Shown: one piece after another, positions 44,616-58,727 of the stretch
How positions within the stretch are numbered: position 1 is the stretch's first letter
Layout of the letters: each line of letters begins with the position of its first letter
NCBI RefSeq assembly: GCF_921293095.1
Contig: NC_060250.1
Coordinates: forward strand, 113,346,629 to 113,410,628
Direction: 5' to 3'
Source: Ischnura elegans
Taxonomy: Eukaryota > Arthropoda > Insecta > Odonata > Coenagrionidae
DNA length: 64,000 nucleotides
The notes under the pieces: model-generated
Database searches by the model: none
Told to the model about the DNA's origin: nothing
Seen by the model: only the letters and a program-made list of their open reading frames with translations
Program-made: the position numbers and the translations under genes

Positions 44616-47600
44616 TAGTATCGTGAGAAATCAATAACTGTTTTCCCAAGAATCATATGATGAATTCTCCATCAACATCATATAAGAACTACGATCTATT
44701 TTTTTTATAATACAGTTTCTTAAAAATTACCACCTCACTTTTCGTATCAACCTAAATGTATTAATTTACAGAGACTTTAATACTAGGCATATTCCTGAAA
44801 AAAATACATCAAATCGTAGTTAAATGTTTGGAAATACAACAGGACGCCAATGAAATGTTGCGTAAAATAACCACATCAGCAAATTAATGGATTAGACATT
44901 AGATTGAGAATAATTTTATTGTCACAAATATTTGAAAGAATAAAAATGCTAAAAAATCATGTGATTAAAAAACATTGTTCGCAGTTGTACTTGAATCAGA
45001 TATTTACTTTTCCTTGTTATTATATGCCACTATTTCGTGTTGACTCTGTTGTCACAGCAAATGGGCAGATGTGATGCCTTATAGCACTTAATTTAGTAAC
45101 AATGAATATAGTTTTTTAAACATACTATTATGTTGATGGATCATCCTTAAAAGTTTTTTTGATCCACAGGATTTCTAATGGCCGAAGTACCGCTTCTAAA
45201 GACGAGGAGTACTTATGCTCTCTTTCCGTTTATTTGAGAAACTGTGTAGTTAAGAAGCGAAACCATTCCTGAACATTTTTCAGCGCGCATTCTAAATATT
45301 CTTTTACGATAAAATTGCACTGAAAGTCAGCATGTTCTCAGAATTTTATTAATTTTGTGGTTTTAAGAGATTGTAGAAAGAGATTTTTTTTCGATACTTA
45401 GATATTTTTACGCATTTAAGCAGAAATCGGAATTCCAGGAAAAAAATACAAATCTTGCAGCAAGGGTTATAATAGATCATTATTACTTGTTTGAAACTTA
45501 CCGAAACTAGACGAAACAAATAATACTATTTTTTGAGAGATTAATTAATTTATATTTATTCCCATACCACCGAAAACAGCTCTATAAGGATACTACGGGA
45601 TTATTAACATGTTAAAAACTTAACGTACACAAACAACCATGCCCTGGATAGGGGCAACTTAATCAGGCAAGATTCGAACTGACAGGCGGGGCCTCCTGTT
45701 TGGCATGTGAGGACTTTACCCCGCCGCCACTGAGTTCGGCAGCTAAATCAGCGAACTGCTAATTTTATGAGAAGATGAATCTATGCATACGTAAATTGTG
45801 TTCACATATTTTCAACACCCGCTCAAAAATATTTCTAGATTTTTTATTATCGGTATCCACTAATAAAAACATTACATGGAATACTCCTAGGCCGTTTGAG
45901 GATCTTCTTTTGATCAGAACAATGGCTTGTCTGCGTCCTTTTAGTTTTAGAACTCACGGATAGTAAGAGCGTTCAATTACTGTGAAATAGGATAGAAAGC
46001 ATTCCCTCGTATGTATGAGATCCTTCATTTATTCATTGTACAGAACAAAGACCGGTAGAAGGAATAATACTGATGTTTTATGCTCTAGAAAGTGTACAAA
46101 AAGCGATAAGCTAACGCAGAAAGCGGCTGCCAGTTCACCAGCGAAAATCCCATGCTACGGGTATTGTTACAGTACATGAAAAATATATTTATTTATCTTC
46201 TTTCACTATAGCGTTATGAATGGAAACTTTAGAATGCTTTGCTTGATTATATTCACCCTCTTTGCATGTACAATAATGCTAGTATGTGGAAAATAACCAA
46301 AATGGAGGTTAATATATATGTGTTTTTAGCACTTAATGTGGATGGCCAGTACCTGCTAAGGTAAACTGCTAGGGTAAACACATGTATATATCTGAATAAA
46401 AAACTCATTGGTAAATATTGCCAAAAAAGAGCCAAAACTGATACTCCACTTAGCGTGTGCAAGTTTATTGAAAATTACCACAGCTCTGATTGCCATAAAT
46501 CTAGGTAACAATCATTTATTGTTTACTGGAAGGGACTGAACAACCATAATGATAAATATGCTAAAAAACAAGCTAGAGAGATTTAGCTACGAATTCACAA
46601 TTTGGATTCACAATGACAGGAATATTCTATGTCAAAGTCTGAGATACTGCAAATATTACAATAGTAGATAATGGGTTCAGAAAATTGTATTTGATTTAAA
46701 ATATACAATGATATCACCAAACTATTTCCCGAAATTTAGAACAACAATAATTTGGTGCATCTTTTTATCTCTTAGGGTAAGTAAAAATAGTGTAAGAATC
46801 ACATTAGTAATTCAAAAATAAAACTAAGCAACATCCTATCGATTGGTCCCGTTTTTAGAGGGCAAAGCTCTACAGTATTACATAAAATATGTTTTCCTGC
46901 AGAGAGATATTTTATAAAGTAGAGAAATGAGTTGGTCTTTCGGGAAAGCTGAGTTATCTTTGGAGCGTCGAAAAATTAAGGTGGTAGATTTTGCCTGGGA
47001 TAACGTGTAATTATGAATTGTTGGAGTGGAATTGGAAAATGATTGCGTATATAGAAGCAGAATTATCTATTTATAGAGATAACGTAATATGGCGCCTGCC
47101 AACTTCCATTTCCCTCCTCACGAATAACTATTCATTGCAAAGGAAACCATTTGGCTTGCGTATTCCCTTTATATCCAGCCTCGTCTTTTTTCCATGAATT
47201 ATTAGCCTAGAACTCTGCCGTATCAGATATTCTGGCGCCGTCTGTTCCATAAATATTATCCACTCAGGGTTCGACGATGATTTTATCATTAGAACGTCAC
47301 TCTTGACCTCTGAAGCTTGTCCGACGCTTTTCCCCACTGCTTCTCGGAAGAAAGTTCAAAAGCAGATTTTGAAGGATAAACAGGGCCTTAATCTCACAGC
47401 TAGTCAGTAGAGAAGATTACAATTTTCACTTATTTCCAAATATCACCTTAATCCAGTTGACAGACATTCAGTCGGGCCATATGACACGAGAAAAATCTTA
47501 AGTTGAAATATATGGAGGAGCTGTTGGTTAGATATTCTATTGGTACTTATAAATAAAATATATGACCATTTAGACAATCCTTAGGTGATGGGCAGTGGTT

Positions 47601-50158
47601 GAGCATCACAAAAAATTTTCTAACATGAATATAACATTGTTTAGACAATAATGCATAGACCTAATCATTCTGTCTGGCTGAAGTCTCTCATCAAGCTTGT
47701 ACTCCCTGCATGTACTGCAGCAAATATTTCGGAACTCCCAAGTCTTCATAAACATCATCATACAATATTAGATCTGCAGATATAACAGAACCATTTTAAT
47801 AATAAAAAAATATCTATCATAGATGTGCTATTTCCGCTGGGCTTATCTTCTGAGTAAAAATAGATGAAAGAATGACTCGGACTAAATTTAGCGTTGAAAG
47901 AGGTTTTGAGACATTCAAATATCTAATATGATTTCCGATCCTTTTCTTGGAAATTAAATAATAAACTTGCTCAAATTTGGCATTAAAAATATTGAAGTCC
48001 AGTTCACTTTCGCATCGATTCATGGAAATCTTCAACTAACAAGTGGCGTAAATAAAAGATTCTCCAAAGCGATTCAATGCCTCCATCATGTTTTAATACT
48101 CAAAATAAATACTCTTACAAACGAATGAAGCAGGTAAAATGAGCAGGAAGACAAACTAACGAGGGAGAAACTGTATAGGAAACAACCGCAGACAAGCTGG
48201 CTATAAATATTGAGAATCCCTCACAAGTGTACCAGAAGGAGAAGAACCTGGAGATACAGGTACAGATCCCTAATCAAGTCACGTCAAATTACATGCCGCC
48301 AAGAAAGTTCTAGCCATGTCCTGTGGAGAAAGGAAATTGCGGGTTGAGTTTGCAGACTGCAGGAAATATTTAGTCGCGAGGGAACATTGATATTACAAAT
48401 ACAAATTTTGTAACTGATGGAAAACTGTTAAGTAAGCCAGGCAGGGGAAGAAGGAAACTTGGCTTGAATCGATGGGATGAAGTGAAATAGGAGATATTTG
48501 GAAGCACAAACGTGCAAGTAATAAAAATAACATGCTAATAAACTGTTACTCAACGAATTTCGCCTTTAATTTACGATTAAAGAAACATTATTCAAACATT
48601 AACTGCATAGCATAAAAACTTATGCTTGTGCATAATAATCTCCGATGACTAAATCAACACTAGTATATATAGAATGATTATAATTTAGTAATTTATTTTT
48701 AAGTTGACGGAGTTGTTCTGGGTTTTATAGTCGGTCGCAGTATGTTTGTCATTCACGTGATATATATATCAAGTTAAAATTTAACTCACATTTTTTAACA
48801 GCTCAAACTTAAGCAAGAGGTGTTGCCCAAAAATTATTTTCATCATTTAGTCTTTCTTAAGACTGGCCCAATGTACATTTTTTCAAAGAGACATTTTTAA
48901 TCGAAATGGGCATTTTTTCAACGCATAGGTAATCTCTGCGTTTAGGGTCTGTCGTAAATAAAATTCTGACTTTTTAGTATAATTTCTGAAAAATGCGGTG
49001 GGGAAAGCACAATAATTTTTAAACTACAGTAAAAACTACATTGTAAGAGTTTAATCAGAAAACTTCACGAAAAAACATGGATTTAGAAAATCAAAGTAAC
49101 TTCCTTAGTGAGTTAGCAGACGATTCGGCCGCCATCAACTCTTGCCATTATTATTTGATCATAGATGATAATGTTATAGAAAACACTCTCACTACCTCAG
49201 TATACCCCTCAATTCCAGAAAACTCACCTCTTAACTATTTGTGAGCCTACACGCGGTTACAATGCAACTGATTTCTTGTTTCGCCACAGAATATGGGTCA
49301 AAAAATCCCATTACGAATTAAACTTTCGATGATCGCATTGTGCCTTTATGCGAAAGAAAATGTTTTTTCTCCGCTTCGTAGGTACTCTCAAAATGTTAGC
49401 TTCGTTCCGAAAATTTCCCGGTCCAACAGACAGAATGAGTCCTCGTTTCAAACTCATCCGAGTGACCAATGAAAGGAGGGAAGGAGAGCAGTGCCCCGTG
49501 AGGGAATTGAATGAACGAGAGTGTAGCCAAAAAGACGATCGACGAGTTTAATGGAAGCAAAAACGAAATGCGAAGGGGAAGCGAGTTAAAAAAAACAAAC
49601 GAAGGACGTTCAGCGAAAGGAGGAATGGAGGAAGGGGTTCCTGTCGCGCGATTCAGTCGACAGAAAGTTTGCTTTTCGAATTAGGCTTCGCTCCGTTTTT
49701 TTTTGCGCAAAGGAAAAATCAGGAAGCGAATTTTTTTACGCAATTTGGGGGAGGGAGGGTATGTTTGCTCTTGGATGGGGGAGGAGGGGAGAAGGAGACG
49801 AATATATTTAAGGGAAGAATCAAGCGATTTGAAAAAAAGAAGAATTTGTTCGATATTTTTCGATGATCACCACCCAACGCTCTCCCTTCCATCCTCTTTC
49901 CCTTTTATCAGATTCCTCTTGATCAAGATCGCTCTTGCCGGAAGAATTGAAAGTAAAATTTTTAGCATCATCCATCGTTAAGAAGGAGTATTTTTTCAGT
50001 TCGATTGGTCCAATGTCTGGTTATTAAAAACTTATATAATTTATAAAGTATAATTTATAATTATACCGTATAAAAGTTTATATATCTATTCACTTAAATA
50101 TCATCTCCTTTCAGCGTGAATTAAAATAAATTATCTTCACAATAATAAAAAAATAAAC
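44616..50158. other. Non-coding, sparse repeat remnants
   Basis: Contents noted: a one-arm copy of the 41690 foldback (45456-45502) and a minus-strand tRNA-like segment at about 45668-45740 (box B as caagattcgaact on plus). No gene is supported; open frames under 75 codons lack domains. Confidence 0.4.
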
Positions 50159-50264
50159 CAGTTCATGTTGGATCAAATAATGGTTTACTCCTCACAAATA
50201 CGAACCGATAAGGCTTTGATAAAATCCGATTTTTATCTATATTAAATTATAGCGAACAGTATTA
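50159..50264 (+). repeat. Dispersed repeat, copy 1
   Basis: About 105 bp (gttcatgttggatcaaataa, gataaaatccgattttt, aacagtatta) recurs at 52018-52128 in the same orientation. Confidence 0.8.
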
Positions 50265-51459
50265 GTGAAACACCGCCAAATTTTGGCCAAAGTACAGCAT
50301 AACACATTCTAGGAGATTCTGAGCCAGCTTATCAAACCCTGGGACTTATTCTTTCCCGCACAACTTGTGAGGCGCTTTTCCAGTTTAGCATTATTAAACA
50401 TCTATCATAGCATCGTGGTGTTCTATCAGAAATTTATTTTCAATAATTTTTTATATCTCCTTATGAAGCAATTTTTCCCTACCGTCTTTTGATAATGCGA
50501 TTATATATATAATATATTTAATTCTCCCTTAATTATTCTAGGATTAATTCTCAGGCACCACAGCAGTACGTGTCTTCTACTTTTTGATAAACAGAATTTT
50601 TTTCATGCTTAAAACTCTCACCAGGATCAATCGGTAAATATTTCGCGGTCCATGTGTCCAAACGATCTTTTTTCAGGTACCCACGTGTCAAAGTTTAAAA
50701 ATTATCCTGGTAATTACCCTGATGAGGAATCCAGCTGCGGATAGGAAGCGATATGTAGATTTATTTTTAACTGTAACGCCGGTGTACGCAAAAGAAAATC
50801 TCTTCCCGCCTACTAAGTTTTTTTTCCTTGCCCACAAACCGATTTCTTTGTTCTCGATTCATCTTATTAAAAAAAAATCAGGTCTTCTTTTTAATTCAAG
50901 GATCTTTTCTTGCCATAAAGCAAGCTATTGAAAGATTTAAGTCGCATATTTTCGGTTTACATTGATATTGCTTCCAAGACAGATGGATGACACGGATGCC
51001 ACAGCTTTTCTCCACCTGACGGATTTCCAAATTTGTCTCTTCCCACCCGACAGACATTTTCCTCTTTATGTCAACAATATTTCTTATCAAACCTTAATGC
51101 ATTTATTTAATAATATTCTAACTGACTCATGAGTATCCTTATCGTGCAAACTGCCATTAGGTACGAGAGGTTGCCATTCTCGTACTAAAAATAAAGATCT
51201 TTTAAATTTTATAAAATGAAACTGTAAACATTTGTAAAAGTGTAAAAAAAGAACTCCAGTTCGATTGACTGTATCAGCCTCTATATGGTAAATGAATTTC
51301 ATTCAAAATGAATTTATAGTCAGTAGGATAACTTTTGCAGACGATATCATTCATAGTAAGGCAAAACACCCGAAAATTGCAAGCATTCTTCCACTTCAAA
51401 TATACACCGACATAATTTATGAAATTCCCATATTTTCTGACCACCACAAATGATGATTG

Positions 51460-51572
51460 GACCAATTTTAATCTAGTATCAAACTCGTATCGGTTTCACT
51501 TATTAACTTTCCCCTTTTAAGAGATAGGCTTGTGGAACGGCGACGCTTAAAAAAGTAAGTATCGCGTAAATT
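51460..51572 (+). repeat. Dispersed repeat, copy 1
   Basis: About 112 bp (accaattttaatctagtatc, gagataggcttgtggaac, tcgcgtaaa) recurs at 55241-55353 in the same orientation. Together with the repeat at 52018 it may mark the two ends of one element spanning 51460-52128, which contains the near-perfect hairpin at 51687. Confidence 0.8.
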
Positions 51573-51686
51573 TTTATAGGGTGGGTCTAAGTGAGGAATA
51601 ACTTGATAAATAATGCGCAGTATGCAAGGAGTGGTCGTTATTTGATACAGACAATTTTTCGTTAAAACTTTCGCGGGTGCTCGTCA

Positions 51687-51892
51687 TGTTGAATTAAAAC
51701 TTTTGGGCTATGTCGCCGCGTCAGATTTTGGGTGGCCCCAACGTTTCCCGACCGATGCTGGTCGCTTTCTCAAGGGAATCTGATTGTCAAGGGAATCAGA
51801 TTCCCTTGAGAAAGCGACCAGCATCGGTCGGGAAACGTTGGGGCCATCCAAAATCTGACGCGGCGACATAGCCCAAAAGTTTTAATTCAACA
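51687..51892. repeat. Near-perfect palindrome, 97-bp arms
   Basis: The arms 51687-51783 and 51796-51892 are reverse complements at 96 of 97 positions around a 12-base loop (ttgtcaagggaa). The outer ends are tgttgaattaaaacttttgg and its complement. Such a perfect palindrome is expected to be young or maintained by gene conversion. No TSD is evident and no coding capacity is seen. Confidence 0.95.
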
Positions 51893-52017
51893 GACAAAAT
51901 TTCTCCCTTCAAACTTTGTTTATGCCATTCGGAAAGTGCTCCCGTCTACTTCCTTACTACTTTCCTATTCTCTACTTTTAGCGGAAATTTAAATATTTAT
52001 CTTCTCGAGGAAAAAAA

Positions 52018-52128
52018 CAGTTCATGTTGGAACAAATAATGGTATCCACTCCACGCTAATGAAAACCGATACGGCTTTGATAAAATCCGATTTTAATCTA
52101 ATATATTATACTATTGAACAGTATTACT
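52018..52128 (+). repeat. Dispersed repeat, copy 2
   Basis: Second copy of the segment at 50159-50264. Confidence 0.8.
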
Positions 52129-52595
52129 ATTTCGTGTTTCAACATGAATGTATAATCCTTTCACAATGCTACTGAAAAAACAATTCCCTCCACTAAAATT
52201 CATTTGCATTCAGTACATACTGAAATCCTTCCTGTCTTTCGATTCGAATACTACACACCTGTGCCACGATGACCGATTGAGGTAGGAAAGCTAATATCAC
52301 CATTAGGCAGATCTAAATGAAAGGTTCATATGGGATTACGAATTTAAACCACATCCTCGAATTGAATATCAGCTATTATTCACGTGGTACGGTAGCAAGG
52401 ATCAGGATTTATAAAATAAATCTCCGCCGACGCCGGAATTTAAAGCCATCGGTACAGAAAGCCAGCATTTCAAGCATTTAAGTCGACGGAACAATTACAA
52501 TGTTTTCAGCGTGATGGGAATGTTTCTCACTCTCTTTTGCTTATACAACGCAACGATATTTATCCTTTCTTGACGTCACCAATTACAATCAGGCT

Positions 52596-52616
52596 GGGGG
52601 GGGGGGGGGGGGGGGG
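52596..52616 (+). repeat. Poly-G run, 21 bases
   Basis: Uninterrupted homopolymer; length may be affected by sequencing error. Confidence 0.9.
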
Positions 52617-52619
52617 AGA

Positions 52620-53547
52620 AGTGACGCAGAAAGATATAATTCTGTTCCCATCGATAGATCAAAATGAATTATTTTTGGAGAGTGCTTTCAAAGGGAAGAG
52701 ATGACGCGGCTTTCAATTTTTTTCATTGGAACTCTTGGCTCTTTTATGGGTCTCTGGGCGTGAAATAGGGAAGGAGGGAGAACGGGGGAGGGAATTAAGG
52801 GGAGGAAATCATGCGACTGACGAGCGACGGAGTTCGATATTTTCACAGGGGTGCTCTCCACCCACGCTCAACTTCTCCCCTCCCTTTTTTCCGCGCCATC
52901 GACTTTTTCTGCTAAAAAAAATGTTAGCCACTTTCTCGGGAAATCAACAGAAACGACTGTCCTAAAGCAAACAACTTTTTATTGAAGATGAGTTATCAAG
53001 ATGTTTTTCCATTTTTACTTGTCAGGTATTAAACTTATTTCAAGAATTTTCCTATAGGCGGTTTTACGCATGACATGTACTTGCACAATATGATGTGTGT
53101 ACGAATGTTCAGCCATAATTTCGTAGTGTAAAACGGTATATTGCGAGAACGCATGCGAGAATGCGTGGACGTGAGATGGACAAATAGTCCCTCCTTTAAT
53201 TTCGTTCGTGCCCTCGCGCAATACTGCGCCATATTGGAAGAGAAATGCAGTTCTAACCTGCGGAATTACGCGTTCCCTGTGAAATGTCCTAAACTAAGTA
53301 TTTCGAATAATCATGCTTATGTTGTTTGGATCCCGCTGGTATTTGTACAATGGTTTGACACAACAAGATCAAGAGCAAAATTTATGCAATAAAACCATTC
53401 CTCCAAAACCATTGAGTTTTTATCAAACAAAGTGGTAAACTCATTTTAATTGATGGGGAAACAAAAATTGTAATTTCTTAATTCAAATACTTTTCCAAAG
53501 TTTTGAGATTTTTTCATTTGCTTTTATAATTGCAATAATCACACAAA
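52620..53547. other. Non-coding, nothing recognised
   Basis: No supported feature. Confidence 0.4.
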
Positions 53548-53560
53548 CAATAGCATGATT

Positions 53561-53880
53561 GGGGGATCCGGTTGGTGTGAAGACTAGAGTGTTGGCTTCC
53601 CACCCGGTGGGCCCGGGTTCAAATCCCGGCAGCGGCAGAGAATTTTCAGAGACTGCCCGATCCCTGCTTGAATGTTGTGTGGAGGACATTTCAAGCACAC
53701 TCTTCAAACTTCAAACACAAGCACGTCCGTCGGGTGGGACGTTAAGCCGTGGTCCCCTTGGCGCCTTTCGTTAAGAGCAGGCTGATGCCGACGCCAGGTT
53801 TCTCTCCACCCTTCCTTACCTACACTTCTCTGATGGCGCAAATGACCTCAGCTGTCGGTCGCCCCCTCCAAACACCATAC
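53561..53880 (+). mobile_element. tRNA-derived SINE, family A, with 13-bp TSD
   Basis: Same family as 24221-24529: box B ggttcaaatccc (53616-53627), body gggacgttaagccgtggtcc and cgcctttcgttaagagcagg, tail caaacaccatac. Direct repeats caatagcatgatt (53548-53560) and caatagcataatt (53881-53893) flank it with one difference. It is close to full length and has diverged little in the body from the other copy. Confidence 0.9.
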
Positions 53881-53893
53881 CAATAGCATAATT

Positions 53894-55240
53894 AACGTAA
53901 TCAAGAGATTTGAGCATAATTTTCTATTGTAATTAAACCAATGTCTACATATTGTGCAACAGTTGCACACAATAGCGAAATGCATCGAAAAATCGTTAAT
54001 GTAATGCCTTCAATCATCTCAGAGGAAATAGCAGTTTAGGAAATGTATTTTATAACGGACCGAGAAGATATTTGCTAAATGTTTTACAGAGAAAATATCG
54101 TATTTTGACATCCACTGGACTTGAAACTAGTACTTCTACATTCTGTGAGAGGCCTAATTTATCTGGAAATGCAAAATAAAGTGAACTTCAAAAAAGAAAT
54201 ACTTAAGCTATTTTTGAAATAATTTAGCCATTAGTGATTTTTTGCGCTTGTACTACTGCGACTACAGTTGTACCACAATTTGACTCGTAATAATGGAAAG
54301 CGGTTATTTTTGCCTTATATTAGGCGCATGGAAATGAACCTGTGTAGCGTCATTTGTTTCGACTTCGAAAACTTCATTTTGACTGATGAAAAATCCCTAA
54401 GGGCTTCGGAAATTCAGTAATCAATGTGGTTCAAGAAACCATGTTCTCAGACATCTTCCATGATTTCACAAGATGAATGGCAGATGAGAAAATAATTGCA
54501 ACGAATTTATTTCAAACTTTACGCATGATGACGAAGTGCAAACATGTGTAGCGATCATTCGCGCACATGATTTAATTGTCCAGGAGGGCCAAATAAAGTT
54601 TAATTTGGAAGGGTATTGAATATTCTTACCATCAGTAATTACTCATTGTTCCGCTTCCACTAACGGGCATCGTATGGACAAGAAAACGTAATTGGCTTGA
54701 AAAAGCTAAGCAAAGAAAAAATAAATATCGGCAAAACTAAAAAAAAAAATATACTAAGCTAATGATATATTCCCACATTGTCAGAATTAAAGGTACATTG
54801 AAAACTGAATACAATCAATCAATATGATATCTATAAATGCCAATGCAAGAATAAAGATGATAAGAATATAATTTACACGAATGAAAAAAAGCACCAACAA
54901 ATTTCCAGTATAAATCCCGAGATTTAAAGCATGCATTAAATTGTTGATATCTCTGAAATGTTGAATCATTCGAATTCGGTTTATGTCAATTGTATTTTAC
55001 AGCTGATTGATGCCTTACTTCAACTGTAGTAGTGGAGTCTACTTTGAAATTAATCCATTTAACTCAACCTACGTCATCTCCTTCGCTCGGGGTTAATATC
55101 CCCTTAAATTTGATTCCCTATTAATTTGTGAAACTGGATTTGAACTAGGAGTCCTTGATCAAAGCTGTAGAAATATTGCAATTCGTAGCAATCATTTCCT
55201 CTCCAATTATTCCCATCCAGAAACGTCGTTAACGATTATT
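53894..55240. other. Non-coding, nothing recognised
   Basis: AT-rich, no supported feature. Confidence 0.5.
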
Positions 55241-55353
55241 ATACCAATTTTAATCTAGTATCAAACTCATATCGGTTATACTTGATAACTTTACCCTCTC
55301 AAGAGATAGCCTTGTGGAACGGTGTCGCATAAAAAATCAAGTATTGCGTAAAT
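55241..55353 (+). repeat. Dispersed repeat, copy 2
   Basis: Second copy of the segment at 51460-51572. Confidence 0.8.
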
Positions 55354-55359
55354 GAATTC

Positions 55360-57550
55360 CTCGAGTTTGTCTGGGTCTCCCGTGACATCATGGTCCACCG
55401 CTCGGAGATTCTCGATTCCTCGTTGCCCCTGTCATGAGGGTGATGCTAGGAGTACCGAAAAATACATTCGTTGCGCTTAACGTAATGAGACATCAGCGTG
55501 GAGCGAGATTGTTGCACAAACCACGCCAATGCGGTGGATGTGTGCTCAGAGGGCAAACACGGAGCAACGAATGGGATTGTATAAGTTTTATTTTACGAGC
55601 CCTGCTGCGGTTTGGAGCGCAGAGTTAAAAAAATCTCCCGTTCATCAAATCAAAGCGAGCAAAAATATCAAGGCTCGACTATAGAAAGGTCAAAGTTACC
55701 CGTTGTGGGCATCGTGAAACGAGTTTCATTAATTGCATTCAGTTGGGGTCAACGCTTAAATTTCTCGAAACCACAATTTGTAAAAAAATCGCAATCTGGA
55801 TGCCACGTAGGTGGACAATAATTATTTCAATGGTTCCAAACTTTTCTCGATCTCTTTACTTTAAATATTAGTGAATCGGTGTTTATAATTTTGTGTTTTG
55901 AAGAGATGGACGCTTGCCTCGGGGGATACTTGATAGTGATACGAATTATTCCGTGATATTCTATTGAATGTCTTTTACCATAACCATGGGAAACGCATAA
56001 TACGAAATGGAAGTTGGTAAAAAATCGTCCGTAGCAAATGACCTTGACATTTCCCGTAGTGTATTGTGAGGTAGCTTTTGGAAGCAACAGCAGGCCCACG
56101 CAAAGCGCACAGAAAAGAAAATGGTGACTAAAATCGTGACCAACATATCTGTTCGCACGATTCTCTTCGCAATGGAATGGGGGGTGAAGTCAGGCAAGCA
56201 AAATTTCAATGGGACATTTTCCATTATTCAAGCACCTTCAGGCATATTAGATCTCTGTGTAATATCAATGTTTGATGAACATTCTTAGGTGCGGAATTAT
56301 TCTAAAAATAATAGTGCCAGGAAAGAAAAAGATAGCATTCGTGCCCTAATTAAGATAAGTGCCCTAAATAAGTTTTGCATGACGAACTGATATAGAAGAG
56401 AATAATAAAATAATTTTATCAAAGTAAGAGGAGACCGTAAGAGGACTTTCCATTCATGAAATGCGTATTTGAAAAATATGTGTGTATGTAAATGTATATC
56501 ATGTAAATTAATTTTGATTTTCCGGAAAGGCACAATGAAAACGAATAATTAGTTCACAGACACTGAAAATTAATAAAAATGGATATCTGAATCGAAAGTT
56601 CCATAAATAGTGCTAAATGGCTGTGGAAAAATATAAATAGGCCAAATCTTTCCAAGGTCCAATGAGTCATTTGGACTCCTAATATTGATTAAGGTTCAAC
56701 TGGGGCACTTCATCAAGGCGTAGCTCAGATGGCTAGATAAAATTTAATTACTCTTCGATAATACGATCCGTTGACAAAGTGACATCAAGTAACAACGTTA
56801 TTAATCATCCGTATCGGATTTTACATTAGGAACCATTCTCCAAGCTTATCTTTGCCCCGGCCCCATCGACTGATTGAGGAAAAGATTAAGAATGAATATT
56901 TATTAGTGTCCTTTAAGGATTGCAGTCGACAATGGTGATGATTTCTATACTTTTACGATCAGAATTGAAATATTGATAACGAGGTTGATAATAATTCTAA
57001 ATACATTCTCAAGGATTCCGAGATAAAAAAATATCTTTTGAATTAATAGGGTCATGATTGACGCAATCTCTACTTGAGCTATTATTGAAATGCCGTTAAT
57101 TATTTTGGTATACATCCGAGTTCATGGATAAATCAAGCGATTCATTCGTCTCCCCTACTTATAAAATTATGCTTTCTCATCTCTTAAATATGTAATCTGA
57201 TTTTTAGTTGTCCTAAAGTTAATGAATAATGTGACGCTTACCATAAAATGCTTTCCCAATCTGAAATCGAAATATATTAAATTGATGTACGGTATGGTTG
57301 AAATTCGTCATTAAAATATTTTTGCTCAGCAATATATTTTTAAAATTTTCTCTCTTGTGCGTGACTGCGTACAAAAGTACTTGTGTCATGCAGTGTTTTA
57401 AATACGTCCGTCGCTGCATAGCGATTGTGTTAGGTTTTTCTCTCGGATATTGGCTTAGTAAGCACGACCTCCGCCTCCCTTGCCAGAGTGTGAATTTACG
57501 ACGGCAACATCTGGCCCGGTTAAACCCCGTTAAAAATTCACCTCGGAAGA
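55360..57550. other. Non-coding, nothing recognised
   Basis: Open frames up to 90 codons on both strands lack domains or splice support. Confidence 0.4.
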
Positions 57551-57555
57551 AGATG

Positions 57556-57670
57556 GCATCGTGGTGTAATTGGCTAGCCTACCTGACCGGAAATCGGTAA
57601 ATCCGAGTTCGAATCCCGGGTAAGTCAAAATATGTTTTCATGGCGAATTCCACCATTGGTGTAAATCTTC
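57556..57670 (+). mobile_element. tRNA-derived SINE, family B
   Basis: tRNA-like head (catcgtggtgtaattggcta; box B gagttcgaatccc at 57605-57617), followed by tatgttttcatggcgaattc, as in the copy at 31961. The 3' end is poorly defined. Confidence 0.8.
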
Positions 57671-57839
57671 ACTCGTGCTCGGAACAGCGTAAAAATTACT
57701 TTTTACATGCAGCGTTTTTATATTCAATCAAATTTAGATAAAAAATCACGAATAAATTGAAAATATGGAATTGTTGAAAATGGCGTGTCAAAAGGAAAGC
57801 AAAGTGTTCTTTGCTGCAAGAGAGGAGAACTGATCATGG

Positions 57840-58262
57840 AATTGCTTACAAAAGTTGCAATGAAAGTAAGACGACGGGAGAACTGAATCCGCCATATGTT
57901 AGGACATTGGAGATTCTGGTGTGATGAAGACAATCGTTGAAGTCCAAGTGGGATAAGAGAAAAGCAAAGTCAAACAGAGAAGAATTATGTAAGTGCTGAA
58001 AGTTTTGCTGACAGGAGAATAGATGGGAGAGCTCCAACAAACCAATCTTAGGATTGTTGACTTTTGATGGTGACGGAACGCGTGTCGGCTATATCATGGG
58101 ACAAGCTGCCAAAAGTCCAAGGACAATTATATTGAAAGAATAGCAGAGGAAGGACTGAAAATGTGTTCAAAAGGGCAGGTTATCAAGGGCATGGTAGAGA
58201 ATACAGCAGCAAATCGGCAAAGCTTAGTGAATGAGTGTGTGCGGTGAAGAGCTACGTCAAAC
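57840..58262 (+). mobile_element. Degenerate non-LTR retrotransposon 3' part
   Basis: Pieces such as VRRRENWIRHMLGH (57870-57910, a 'RR..WIGHMLRH' block) and NRQSLVNECVR before RATSN (58205-58262) match the last residues of arthropod non-LTR pol proteins ('..W.SLVN.CVRRRATSNPRIVD'). Frames are broken. The sequence continues after the inserted MITE at 58728. Confidence 0.5.
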
Positions 58263-58265
58263 TAA

Positions 58266-58724
58266 AGCCTGAATCACACGATCATTTTTTTTCGTCGCGA
58301 AAGTGATCACTATCGCGAGCTCTGCGCAAAATGATCGTCGGCGGCAATTGTTTTTCGCGATCGCGATCGCGATGTGGATTCCCATCGCTATTTTTCATCA
58401 CTCGTCCGGTCGCTTTTTCCGTCGCTAAAACCGTCACTAAAACCCCATATCAGCCAATCGGAACGCATGACCGTATGGTGTGATTGCAGCGCCACGTTTG
58501 ACAAATGTGGGAACGGCATAAATAAACAAACACGCTATATAACTTCGTGATGAGGGTCCTATGGCAACGAGCTGTGATATTGGAAATGATGCGAAAAGCG
58601 ACGGCGGGAGTGACCGTGTGATTAAGAAAAATGATCACAAGAGCGATTGCTTTTCGCGACGGGAAAAGTGATCGCGATAGTGATTACTTTCGCGACGAAA
58701 AAAAATGATCGTGTGATTTAGGCT
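58266..58724. mobile_element. Harbinger-type MITE, 459 bp, TAA TSD
   Basis: Terminal inverted repeats of about 52 bp start agcctgaatcacacgatcat (58266) and, reversed from 58724, agcctaaatcacacgatcat; only about two mismatches are seen. The trinucleotide TAA flanks both ends (58263-58265 and 58725-58727). A 3-bp TWA duplication is typical of PIF/Harbinger. The related segment at 59960-59990 is uninterrupted at the same place and acts as the empty site. The interior is rich in tcgcga motifs and encodes nothing recognisable. Confidence 0.88.
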
Positions 58725-58727
58725 TAA

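Noticed and set aside
53483..53774. Open frames on both strands over a repeat
   Set aside because: They are readings through SINE family A.
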